From Clusia tigrina (lineage: Eukaryota > Arthropoda > Insecta > Diptera > Clusiidae), in contig OV050031.1 in assembly GCA_920105625.2 (NCBI GenBank), positions 215,257,194 to 215,321,193 of the forward strand: a DNA stretch of 64,000 nt, given 5' to 3'. The number at the start of each line of letters is the position of its first letter. The stretch's first letter is position 1. Shown here in pieces: positions 1 to 35,604 of the stretch. Both the position numbers and the translations under genes were made by a program. The notes beneath the pieces are model-generated. The model had not been told where the DNA came from. It worked only from the letters and a program-made list of their open reading frames with translations, and searched no databases.

Positions 1-231
1 AATCCACTCAAAATCATGGTGAATCCACTTAAAATCGTGATGAATCCACTCAAAATCTTGGTGAATCCACTCAAAATCTTGGTGAATCCACTCAAAATCG
101 TGGTTAAACCACTTAAAATCGTGATGAATCCACTCAAAATCATGGTGAATCCACTCAAAATCGTGGTCAATCCACTTAAAATCGTGATGAATCCACTCAA
201 AATCTTGGTGAATCCACTCAAAATCGTGGTA
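1..231. repeat. 21-bp tandem repeat, 11 copies, cut by the window edge
   Basis: Eleven head-to-tail units of the form AATCCACTCAAAATCNTGGTG, with substitutions only and no length change. The unit is a multiple of three, so both strands stay open (plus reads NPLKIVM-type heptads, minus reads HDFEWIH-type heptads). The array starts at or before base 1. It decays into unique sequence at about 232. No start context or splice signal marks it as coding. Confidence 0.9.
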
Positions 232-540
232 TGTCCGCTACAGACATTGGCTGCGAAAAAGATTTTCTTTTCTCTGTATTCTCTGGTGGAGACTTCTTCG
301 TATTTAAAGAGTCTCATCTTTGTAAGAGAGAATATCAAATCATCTGACGAAGAAAGTACCTTCTGTTGAACTTTCATACAAAACTTGTGATGGCATTTGA
401 ATCGAATGTGGTAATTGTAGGTGGAAACCTCCATCATTCATGGTGAAAGATTGCCCCTGCGTTCCACTTTTCTATCTGTACATCCAGGGATCGTTATTTT
501 ATTTGCTTATATTATTCCCTTAACTTGGTCACGGGCTTCT

Positions 541-710
541 TTTGAAACCCTACTTGAACCCCACTCATCATAATAAAACATCGCTCAATTTCGCTACAGT
601 GGACATTTAAAACCCCCTCATCAAACTGCTATGAATTTCGTTAAAATGGACATTTTAATCCCCCCGTCATCGTAATAAATCTTATGAATTCCGCTACCAT
701 CGACCGCCTG
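541..710. repeat. Imperfect ~55-bp repeat, about three copies
   Basis: Three diverged units share a C-run followed by TCATC, then ATGAATTTCG and a TGGACATT-like end. The rest of 232-830 shows no gene. Confidence 0.55.
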
Positions 711-835
711 TAGAGTGTTTAAAATATTAGCTGCATACACTTTTTCTATTGTTTTTGATCTTTCTTCTTTTTAACTTTAAACTATGCAATTGTGCCTCAT
801 ATTTATCAATTTTTCTCTGCTCCTCTATTTTTCAG

Positions 836-1327
836 ATTGTCATCGTAGTCGTCGTGGCCGTCTCAATTGAAACACAACAATTATCGATTCAGTGAGCGCC
901 CCAAACTTTCGGAGGGAGTACTCGTCGCCGGCATATATGCAACAGCAACACCAGCGCCACCATCGCCATTGTGCCTGCCAAATGCTACTATCGCTGCTTT
1001 CTGGCTCTGCGCACCGCTGATAAAATAAATAAGTGTTTAACAAAAATATTTGCATGCGATGATATCGTCTGAAGTGTTTTTATAATGCAAATTAAGTGCT
1101 TCTTTTACTCTCCAAAGGAATTCGCGCAAGTGATAAACACACAAGAAACGTAAATTTACATTTATCTTGATTAAATATTCTTTCTACTTGGAGCTAAGTA
1201 GATCACTACCATACACAAAAGTGCTCTGAATTGTTTTCTTTTTTACTTAAAAATTTTTTGTTTGTTTGTTTGTTATATAATTTTATTAATTTATTTAATT
1301 GTGATATGACTGCTAAATATCACAAGA
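836..1327 (+). other. wts: Probable 5' UTR part of the warts first coding exon
   Basis: A pyrimidine-rich tract ending in TTTTTCAG (AG at 834-835) is a plausible 3' splice site, followed by about 490 nt with no long plus-strand frame before the Warts ATG at 1328. This suggests a further non-coding exon upstream, outside or at the edge of the window. The transcription start was not located. The antisense frame at 840-1055 resembles nothing known. Confidence 0.4.
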
Positions 1328-25788
<24,461 letters not shown>

Positions 25789-26650
25789 GCGGCAGCGGCC
25801 CAGATGTAGGTAACCAAACTGTATCTTATACTGAACGCCTGTCTGGCTGTCTGTGTCCAGTGAGTGTGCTGTGCCGGGCTAAGCTAAGCAAGCAAACAAA
25901 CTCATAGTCAATTAATCTAAACCGTAATAATTGTAGTCATTTCTAGCAAGTGTCACAAAACTATGTATACACACTTTAGCCTTATGTGGTTATTTAGACA
26001 ATTTGTTTACAAATTACAGAGCAATACGTTAGGAAAAACATAAGAAAACATAAGAAAAGAAAAAAAAAAAACTATCACCCACCGTTGTTAAAAAATGTTT
26101 GATGAGCATATTTTGGTAGCTTGATGTACCGCAGAGCACGCCAACAGCGTTGAAGTTAATCTAAATACAATACATAAAACAAATTGTTATTAATGTACAT
26201 CAAATATTAGGCTTAAGCTCATTTTGAAATTTAGTATATTTAGTTGAATTATTTGCCAAAAAAAAATATATAACTATATGTGTGGGAGAGTTTGAAATGA
26301 TATGCTATTTAATTCAAATTGAAACAAAAAGAAAAATGTTGTTGGTGGGTAACACTATTGAAACTATTAAATATATATATTTGCAACTATATAACAAGCT
26401 ACTATACATTATGTAATAATTACATATACATATATATATATTTATATATAAATGAGAACTGAATATTAATTATGATTAACAACTATGCCTAAAACTATTT
26501 TAAAAGTCATTTCAGATTTATTTGAATTTTCTCTACTTTTTTTAATGTTTTTAATGTATATGTATAACTCTCATGCGTAGCATAAAACATTGCTATAGTA
26601 ATTTTAACAAAATTGTTTGTAAAAATGTGAATTATATGTATTTAAAAGAA
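25789..26650 (+). other. wts: Probable warts 3' UTR
   Basis: Non-repetitive AT-rich sequence directly after the TAG with many ATTTA and TATAT words and no frame of note. The polyadenylation site is not certain: AATAAA-like hexamers also occur further on (28740-28860), so the UTR may be longer. Confidence 0.45.
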
Positions 26651-26755
26651 ACGAAATGCCGAGGACCGATCATGCAATGCGTAGAGCTGTGTATTATGTA
26701 GGAATTTCATCAATTCAATTCAAGGGAAACGAGGTGAAAGTTTCAATTCCACTTG

Positions 26756-27035
26756 TTCCTAAGGGATTGAAATCTATCTACAATTTCCAGTACAATCGGC
26801 GTCAATGTCTGAGTGCTTGGAGAGCTCGTTCTTCGGCGGATTCCTAAAGGATTGAAATCCTACGCCACTTCTATCTACCATTTACAGTACATTGGGCATC
26901 AATGCCTGAGTGCTTGTAGACCTTCTTCGGCGGATTCCTAAAGGATTGAAATCCTACGCCACTTCTATCTACCATTTACAGTACATTGGGCATCAATGCC
27001 TGAGTGCTGGCAGAGATCCTTCTACAGCGGCTCTC
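26756..27035. repeat. ~97-bp tandem repeat, three copies
   Basis: Units contain CTAAAGGATTGAAATCCTAC, CATTTACAGTACATTGGGCA and CAATGCCTGAGTGCTTG. Copies two and three are nearly identical, copy one is diverged. Confidence 0.85.
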
Positions 27036-27534
27036 CGGCCTACCCCTTTAAGGGATTGAGAGCATGTTTCCAAAAATCAAAGGTTCGTATACTAAACTTT
27101 TGAGTTTGAAGTCGGAAGAACTTTCCCTGGTGACCTCATAGAGTATATTGCGACAAAAGGGGTGTGAGAGAAACCTTACTTGGTATCTCTCGCATATATT
27201 AATTTCCTTATATTGACAGATTTTTATTTTCAGGGTATTATATTGCTCCAGGGGTTTCATTTTTGGACTAGAAATTAAATATTAAAGCAGAAAAACCCGT
27301 AAAAAACTTTTGAGTATGTTATGGAATTAAAGCACAAAGCTTTATTGATTTGCGGGTATAGACAAAGCTTGTATGAAATATAGAATGTCTGGTATCAAAA
27401 AGAGCTGTCAAATATTGTAATACTAGGAAGCATAGAGTCACCACACCCCATATTACAGTACACACACTCATCTCAAGGAGCTTCGTACGCTTGTTTATAA
27501 GGATAACTTGTGATTTAGAAAGTAACAGAAGAAT

Positions 27535-27855
27535 AATGATCAGGATAGAAGCAGGAAGAATAAGCATCAAGATAGAAGTAGGAGGAATAAGGATCAAGAT
27601 AGAAGCAGGGAGAAGAAGAATCAAGATAGAACCAGGGAAAATATGCATCAAGATAGAATCAGGAAGAATAAGGATCAAGATAGAAGCATGGAGACGAAGC
27701 ATCAAGATACAATTAGGGGGAATAAGGATCAAGATAGCAGCATGGAGAATAATAATCAATATAGAACCAGAGAGAATAAGAATGAAGATAGAAGCAGGAA
27801 GAATAAGGATGAAGATAGAAGCAGGAAAAATAAACACGAAGATAGAAGCAGATAA
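27535..27855. repeat. 30-bp minisatellite, about ten copies, open on several frames
   Basis: Units of about 30 bp of the type AAGATAGAAGCAGGAAGAAT plus AAGGATC. Because the unit is a multiple of three, plus frames read KIEAGRIRI and DRSRKNKDQ decapeptides and the minus frame reads ILPASILIL decapeptides. None has a plausible start or splice context, so I treat it as non-coding. Confidence 0.85.
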
Positions 27856-27899
27856 AAGCAAACGACTTTTTTTTAGAGCTTACGAGCTTGATAACTCTA

Positions 27900-29323
27900 T
27901 AACTATTTTCACATGTTAAAGCTTCAAAAATTGGAACTAGAAAAGTTTCACCCACACTTATGAGTCAATTTTATATGGCAACCACTTGTGAGTGAATCTT
28001 CGAGCATGCCCAAGGAACTAGTTTTTCCCTTCGTATTTCATAATAAACGCCATTGCGAATAAGAATTGAGTAGTACGAAATCCAACAAACGCCAAGCTCC
28101 TCGCATTGCCTCATCGGGCCTCCGCCCTAACTAATTGCACGCCTTACAGCAGCCTTCACAGCCAAATGGGAGTTGCTAAAGTGCATCAAGGAAAAGGCCC
28201 GAATTGCTTAAAAGTCCTTTTAACAAATTAGACCAATTATGTAAAACTTTTTGGAGTGCTCAAAAACGGAATTTAAAATTTTATAAACAAATGCAAAAAC
28301 TAAAATAAACTATATGGAAACAAACGAATTTACAAATGCAATTAATTGTGTGTGCAACAAAACAAGTATACTAAAATTCTGAGCGCAAGCAAAACGTATG
28401 CATATCTATTTCAGCAGGCTGGATAGAGCAACACTGAGAAAGCTATCAATCACCATACAACTATAAACGGATGGATAGAAGCGTATATAACTAAACTCAT
28501 TATATAAGCACACGATGTTGGCCTTATTTGGGACCAAAATTTACCCAATCTATCACTCTTACACACTGTTATACAAAGCTAGCCATATAAGCTGGTCTTA
28601 TAAGCCTTCACACAGAAACGAAGCAAGACGCGGTCGCTCAATGCCGACCACTACGTCCTGCCCCACTCACTCTGTTCATTTCTATATATACATATAAATA
28701 CTTACATCTATTTGAGACTATTTGTCTGTCCATAGGAGCCTTATTAAAGAACAAATAATTTATAAAAATAAAATAAAGCGACATTAACGCTAAATTTATA
28801 TGAAAAGAGAAGCAAAAACACTAAAATGCAATATACACAAATAAAATAAAAATATATATATGTTAGTTACTATAAAATTTTATTGTAAATTAAGCTTTTC
28901 TCTAGACTAACTTCGAAACTAAATTGAATTTTAGCCCGTAAGCGTACGCGTATTAAGCACATTTTTCTACATTTGGCAGAAACTATTATTAAACGACATG
29001 AAAGTAATATGCTAGATATATATAAATACATATATATCCTAACAAATCACCACCATTTTTACTTACCCTGTATATCCAACTACTTTTCCCCACACTGTTT
29101 GCATATTGTTTTTTATTGTAACTTCTTGTTTATAGTTAGTTATGCTTAGTTTATTAAAAAATTTGCTCGTAAACAAACATTTTTATTTTTAACACTTACT
29201 ACCACGATTTGTTTTTAACTACTCTTATTATTATTTTGTATGTATATCTTTTATATATAAAAAACTAGTATTTACTATGTATATGTATTTTTAAATATAT
29301 ATATATGAAATTACTTATATCTG

Positions 29324-29355
<32 letters not shown>

Positions 29356-29439
29356 CATATTTTATTTTATTTCGTTGTATATATAAAAATGAAATGAATC
29401 AGTTGAAGCGAATTATATTTAAATAAAAATTAATAAACA
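27900..29439. other. Intergenic or distal 3' UTR of warts, no gene seen
   Basis: AT-rich with short TATATA runs and several AATAAA hexamers (28740-28860). No motif-bearing frame on either strand. Confidence 0.5.
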
Positions 29440-29805
29440 AACAAAAACAATGAATTTTTTTTGTATAACATATTTTTAAAAAAATTAATTAACAAACCAA
29501 AACAAGGATTTTATTTGTAAAACACATTTAAAAACAAAATTATAAACAACAAAAACCAGGATTTTTCTGTATAAAACATTTAAAAAAAATTATAAACAAC
29601 AAAAACCAGGATTTTTCTGTATAAAACATTTTAAAAAAATTAATTATGATTAACAACAAAAACCAGGATTTTTCTGTATAAAACATTTAAAAAAAATTAT
29701 AAACAATCAAAAACTAAGATTTTTTTTTATAACACTTAAAAAAATTATACACAAACATTTTTTTATATTTCTGTATAAAACATTTAAAAAAAGTAATAAA
29801 AACCA
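29440..29805. repeat. ~60-bp tandem repeat, about six copies
   Basis: Units consist of ATAAACAACAAAAACCAGGA, TTTTTCTGTATAAAACATTT and an A-run. The middle copies are almost identical. Confidence 0.85.
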
Positions 29806-30054
29806 AAAATTGTATGAGGGATCAACGCCACTGTGAGCATCCTTCATTCTCTTTGATGACGCTGCAACCGGAGATCGTTCGTGGCTGCGTCAGTAAAGCT
29901 TCGCCAGTCATCTACGCTATGCGCAAGCTGCCGTCACCAGGGCCAAGCGCACACAGATTCCCCAGTACCTGCTCTTTCCTACGGAGATTAGGTCGTGCAC
30001 ATTTCACCACCGTGGGTCGAATAATACACCCTTTTAGCAGGAGTGTCCTCATCT

Positions 30055-30300
30055 ATTAACTCTTCTTGACCAACCGAGGCTGTATTTTTATGCGCTTGAC
30101 TATGTCAGTGTAGGCGTACAACTCATCGTTCCATCTTCTCCGAGACACGTCGTTCACTCTTATTGGACCATAGATCTTGCGAACTGTATTCCTCTTAAGT
30201 GCTCCTAACAGCCTCATCATCTAATCAGTTGTAGTCATTGTTCACGTATTAGCAACATACATTAAGACTGGAAGTATGAGGGACTTGTAATAATGCGGTT
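30055..30300 (-). pseudogene. LINE reverse-transcriptase C-terminal fragment
   Basis: Minus-strand reading gives YYKSLILPVLMY, TMTTTD, RKIYGPIRVND and WNDELYA..DIVKRIKIQ. These match the region after the RT catalytic core in a widespread insect endonuclease/RT family (YKxLIxPVLxYG, RKIYGPxR, DIxKRIKIxRLRW). Stops and a missing RLRWLGH show decay. A different family from the RNase-H-bearing remnants. Confidence 0.7.
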
Positions 30301-32924
30301 TTTTCGTTCGTCGAGAGAGGGGCTGCTACTCAACTGCCTAATGAGCTCATAATACAGCAACCAAGCAAAATATATAAATTTTTGGGTTTTGCTTTGCATA
30401 GCATTCTCTCCCTGACTTATATCGGGAGAAAATTTCCATTTCCATTGTTTTCATCGTTGTTAATCCAGAAATCTGTGAACACATTTAGTTATTACGCATG
30501 GCGAATGAGTCGAAAGTGTCACTTCCACTTTGACATTGTCAGCTTTAATATGCATGTATAAGTCACATATAACCAGTCTTTTCCATGTACCTTTGTATAG
30601 GAATACCTCTCGAATTAGATTCTTAATTTACTGTCGTTAGTTAGTGACAAATTCAGTATATTTCTATCGGATTATTATACTATATTATATTATTGGGCTT
30701 ATAACCCATTTTTTGCTTATGATAGTGGACGTTTCGCATGTATCCACTGAATCCTTTTTGAATGGATTCACGAACAAATACTATGGTTGCTCTTAACACA
30801 GAAATATGCTCATAACCTTGCTAAACACTTGCTCTGGCTGGGTTGGTACCGCATTTCGTATTGGCATTCTCACAAATGTATCGGGAGAATATCCTCTAGG
30901 AGATTAGATATCAACTTCCTTGGTTTATACTGTATATAAAAATGTTTGGATATATAATTATTATAATGGAAGCTGCACAAAAGGTGTATCAGTTGAAAAT
31001 ACAGCCACAGGTTACACTTGATTGCCACATATGAGAAGGATGATGGGTTATTTTATACCATTGTTATACAGCTTTTGTACTTATGATAGGAGTGTACATA
31101 TCAAATATATATTCATATGCATATTATTTGTGTCAGTAGCTGTACTGCATTTTATTGCCTGAGTTTAATGTGTTGCTGTTCTTTGTTTATTGATGATTCT
31201 TCACCACTAAAATTATTCGTATATATAAGTAAAAAAACGATCTCGTTATTGGGAGGTCAGGGTTCAACTAGGGCCGTCAAGCCAAAATTGATGATAATGA
31301 TCTCATTGCTTTACCAAAATAGTTCGAGTTTATATTGTTCCCTTATGTTCAGATTTCTCTCATTACAATTCAAAGATTGTAATCCTACTGGTGGCTCCTC
31401 TATGGTCGAAATTCAAGCATCGCTGTTGATGCTGCTGCTCATTTGTTGGTCCAGAAAGCTGTGGTCGAGTTGGCCGGCTACCTCACTTACGAAAATATAT
31501 GTGATCAGCCCAGCAGCAGTGGTGGGCGCGAAATGAAAGAAAATATGGCCGTGGCTCGGTGTAAGCAATCGTCAGTCAATATTTGGCGGGACCTAGTGAG
31601 AAGAATTCTATCCGTACTAGTCCGCGCTCCAATGATAGAGAGCCATGATGGAGATGCTGACACCGGCCCGCCACCAGCTTTAGTACCTCTGGCCACAGCG
31701 TTCACGACGTAAACACATATAAATATGCATATGCATATACATATACATATAATAATACATATACATATACATAGACATATAAATATACATACACATACTC
31801 TATTAAAGCCACAAGACACACTTGGGCCATCCCAGGCCCATTTGCATTTATGGTAACAATATGGACAATTTATAGTATAATTTGTGATAATCCACTACAA
31901 TAAATGAGAATAAAGTCAACTTTGCTTCTGGAAGTTTCAGCGTGAATATTCGCGTAGCTCCCTTCAGCAGCTTGCTGTTACCAATGGATTTTTGTGGAAG
32001 TGTTTCTCCCATCTGGATACAATTTTTCATCACTACAACTCAAGTTTTATATCGAATCTCTTGTTGGTTTTAAAACCACATGGAAATCCAAAGAGTGTGC
32101 CCCACTCTGAAGATAGCGTTTAGAAAAGCCACATCATCCGCTCTGGTGTATTACAATTTCAATGTGGGAACCATCTTCGTCTCTGAAAGAATGAATATAA
32201 TTAATTATTTGCTTTTATGATAAGTCAAGAAAATACAGTAAGAGATCCTTCTGGCGTTTTCATTACTTCATATCGGTGACATATTGAATATTCCTCATTT
32301 GCATGATGAATCCAATAGTAATTGATTTCACTGCACACACTCAATGATATTTATTTATTATATGGTTATATATCAGTAATTGTTTAACTTATTCCGAACT
32401 AGATATCGGTCTTCTTAATGCAAGCATACCCATGAGGCACTATTTAGAGCCCATTTCAGCCACATTCCTCTTTCGCCTGGAAACTTGTCCAAAAATATAT
32501 GAACCTTTCGATGCACATCAGTGCCATTTATGATACATTCACGGGAATTATCTTTAATTTTTTATTAAACTCATAATTCAAATTGAATTTTCAAAATTTG
32601 TTGTTGGCTGATAATTTGAAAATGGAACACAACAGACCGCTGTCAAAAACAGCTGATCTATAAAACCCACACCAGTGTTGTAGAGTGTTCTAAAAATTCT
32701 AAAAGTTCATTATCCGTGATAAAAATATTTAAAATTTGTATTTAAAATGCTACTTCAATAATTTTTATTAAATATGGTTTATAATCATTAAGTTATACGA
32801 AAATTTTTATGTTAAATTTATATTGGGATGTTTCTCGACTCCAACTGTTTAATTATTATACTTGAAAGTCGATATCGATTGAATTTCATTATAATCATTA
32901 AGTTCAAGATCTGTAAACGACTCA
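30301..32924. other. Intergenic sequence, no gene seen
   Basis: Contains a CATATACATATA-type run at 31715-31790. A GC-richer patch at 31390-31710 is open in two plus frames (reads such as LLVQKAVVELAGYLTYENIC) but matches nothing I recognise. Confidence 0.5.
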
Positions 32925-33035
32925 GTTGGTAGGTAGGTAAGCTAAAAAGACTGCCAAGGGATGCGACACTCGGCATGTAGACACACCTTGGCCATATATA
33001 GACCCCTGGGATGCTACAATTAAACTACTAAACAT
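32925..33035 (-). mobile_element. LINE 3'-end remnant with (ACCT)n tail, third copy
   Basis: Plus-strand order GTTGGTAGGTAGGTAAG, GACTGCCAAGGG, CACCTTGGCCATATATAGAC and GGGATGCTACA parallels 1726-1835. Confidence 0.45.
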
Positions 33036-34028
33036 TGCACTGTATATGGTTTCCAGAAGGTAATAATGACAAAACACATTAAAAATAGGCAATTTAATAT
33101 ATACTTTGTTATTATTGTAACTTGAACTCGAAAAAAATATATAAAAATTCTATTAATGAAGAAATTTTAGCGAACACAATAAATTAAGAAAAGGACAATT
33201 TGGTAAAAAATTTGACAGGACCGTGAAGAATGAAAATTTATACTTTGTTATAAATTGAGATTGATAGATTTTCAATTTCATGGTATTTCATATTTTAATT
33301 AGTCATTTTCTTTATATACAGGATTACAATCCTTTTGGGACACACTTTATTTAACCAAACATTATTTCGAGCATCCGATCCATTCCATTGGGCCTAAGCA
33401 AACACATCCAAGTAGACACGAATGGAACCCGCTTTTTTTACGAGACTTTCTGTTATACTATAGCTTTTCTGTTATATATATTTTGATTTAGACAACTTAC
33501 TGAGCTGATTACAGAAAATGTCTGTTTTTTAGAAAGGAGCCTTTAAATTGATTTTTGGTTGAGTACACAAGATGGAATTTTAATGAAATTTATTTATGAA
33601 AGAACTAAATTTTATTTTTATCAAATCATTTTTGCAGATTTATTCATATAACAAACAAAAGTAGTGTAAACAAAAGTAAACTTTATGAAATATAACCCAA
33701 AACAAAGGTCTTAGTGCCATCTTTTGGTATGAAAACCTGTAATTGAGGCGGGAGAAGAAATTTGGTTGTTACTTTTGTTTCAGTTTCAAATGTACTGGAT
33801 TCTGGTATTGTTCCTGTTCTTTGGCACTCTGCACCTACACGATGAGTTTCTGTTCTGTCGGAAAAACTCTCGTTACACTCTTTAACTATTCTGTTAATAA
33901 TTCGGTTGTTAATTCTGTTTCTGTTGCAAATGTGCTGGTTCTGTTCTTTGTCACTCTGCATCTTAACAGAAACATATATTTCAGTTACTGACAGTAAATA
34001 CAGAGATATATATTTATTTATATACGTT

Positions 34029-34108
<80 letters not shown>

Positions 34109-34222
34109 TTATATTTCTGACATCATATTAGACATAAACTGTTCACTAACAAAAACATATATTTATATTGATTGTATTATCTATTTATATATAAATATAT
34201 GTTTCGGCAGAAGCAGTAGATA
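33036..34222. other. Intergenic sequence with (TA)n microsatellite
   Basis: 33780-33965 holds two diverged copies of a ~130-bp unit with TTCTGTTCTTTGGCACTCTG. 34032-34105 is a pure TA run of 74 bp. No gene. Confidence 0.7.
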
Positions 34223-34224
34223 TA

Positions 34225-35170
34225 CGAGGTGTGATCAAAAAATAACCTTTATTGTGTGATCAAAAAATAAAGTATTTATTTATTCATCAACAACTATCTT
34301 GTCCCCTTCAAAGTAATTCCCCTCAGATATAATACACTTATGCCAGCGTTTTTTCCAATCCTCGAAACACTTCTGAAACGCTTTTTTTGGTATCGCCTAC
34401 AGCTCCTGTTTCGATTTTTCTTTTATCTCCTCAATCGTAGCAAAACGGTTTCCTTTCATCGGTGTCTTCAGTTTTGGAAAGAGGAAAAAGTCAGCGGGGG
34501 CCAAGTCCGGTGAATACGGTGGTTGAGGCATGATAACGGTTTTGTTTTTGGCCAAAAACAGCTCCTGAGCGATCCATGCGACGTTGTTTTTGCTCAAAAT
34601 TTAGCAATTTTGGAACAATCTTCGCTGCCGTACGTTTCATGTCTAAAATATCCGTAAAAATTGCATGGCATGAGCCGAACGATATACCAACATCATCAGC
34701 AACCTCTCTGATAGTGATTCGACGATTATCCAAGATCATTTTCTTCACAGCGTCAATGTTTTCATCGGTTGTTGACGTGCTCGGGCGACCAGGACGAGCA
34801 TCGTCATCGAACATCTTCTCGGCCTTCCTTAAACTGGTTATACCACAATTGAACTTGTGTTCTGCTCATAGTAGACTCGCCAAAGGCCACAGTCAACATT
34901 TCAAATGTCCTTGCGCATTTAATTTCATTTTTTACACAAAACTGAATACAGTTTCTTTGATCCATTTTTTTTAAATAGTACAAAATCGAAGAGCACACCA
35001 AAACACGACTAACCTTTTTATCTGTCAAAAACAAACTGACAATCCAAAATGGTTGGTATTGCCAACATATATAACAGAAATGTGTACCAACATAAAAAAA
35101 AAATGCGAACATCGAACATACGTAACTCACGAAAAGATGAAAATAACGGTTATCTTTTGAACACACCTCG
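34225..35170 (-). mobile_element. Internally deleted mariner with intact terminal repeats and TA target site
   Basis: The left end CGAGGTGTGATCAAAAAATA and the reverse complement of the right end CGAGGTGTGTTCAAAAGATA agree over about 30 bp with few mismatches. Each end is flanked by TA, the mariner target duplication. Length is 946 bp against about 1.3 kb for complete mariners. The words GTGTGATCAAAAAATAA are duplicated just inside the left end. The insertion sits about 325 bp upstream of the pitchoune ATG, with its transposase antisense to that gene. Confidence 0.93.
34280..34965 (-). pseudogene. Mariner transposase, broken and missing the central catalytic region
   Basis: Starts MDQRNCIQFCVKNEIKCART (helix-turn-helix N-terminus) and runs to about FKEGREDVR. 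It then shifts frame into DDDARPGRPSTSTTDENIDA, ITIREVADDVGISFGSCHAI and KLLNFEQKQRRMD. At about 34570 it jumps directly to LAKNKTVIMPQPPYSPDLAP and ADFFLFPKL. The segment with the first two catalytic aspartates, roughly 130 residues, is therefore absent; only the third aspartate (SPDLAPAD) remains. An in-frame TAG follows KSKQEL, after which the frame continues to the usual C-terminus and a TAA at 34280-34282. Non-functional, but its ends could be mobilised by a source elsewhere. Confidence 0.9.
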
Positions 35171-35425
35171 TATGCCTCTTGTTTCTGCTTCTATCTCAAT
35201 TTCTGGCTGTAAATATCTGTTTCTGCCATAACATTCGTTAAAATAATCTGCAACAGACAACTGACCTACAAAGGTTAACATTTTGTGTTTAAGTTTAATT
35301 GCTGTTTTGTGTATTGTTAACAGCTGTCGCCTTCACCTGTTCCATTTCATCGCGTTCCTCTCGCAAAACGTCAAAGAGGGATTCGTATAGTTTACTGTCA
35401 AATAACTTCGTGGTAGACTCCTAAA

Positions 35426-35431
35426 CACGTG
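35426..35431. promoter_or_regulatory. CACGTG E-box upstream of pitchoune
   Basis: Perfect palindromic CACGTG 65 nt before the pit ATG, within what is probably the core promoter or 5' UTR. pitchoune was reported as a Drosophila Myc target, and Myc/Max bind CACGTG. One hexamer is weak evidence alone; its placement makes it notable. Confidence 0.5.
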
Positions 35432-35495
35432 CGGTGCCCGCACATTTTTTATTTAGTTAATTTGAGTGGAATATTGTATAAATAAAAACACGAAA

Positions 35496-35604
35496 ATGTC
35501 GATTCGCGAACGGCTGCTAATGAAGAAAATAACCAAACGCGAAAAAATGAAAAAGGTGCTGGCATTGAAGAAGGGCAAACAAGCGCAAAAAGGACGAGCC
35601 GAAG
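35496..35604 (+). CDS. pit: pit coding exon 1
   Basis: 36 codons plus one base. Lys/Arg-rich, ending GRAE before GTAATT. The ATG context CGAAAATG is good for flies. Confidence 0.92.

Noticed and set aside
34031..34259. IYIYIY-repeat frame
   Set aside because: Product of the (TA)n microsatellite.
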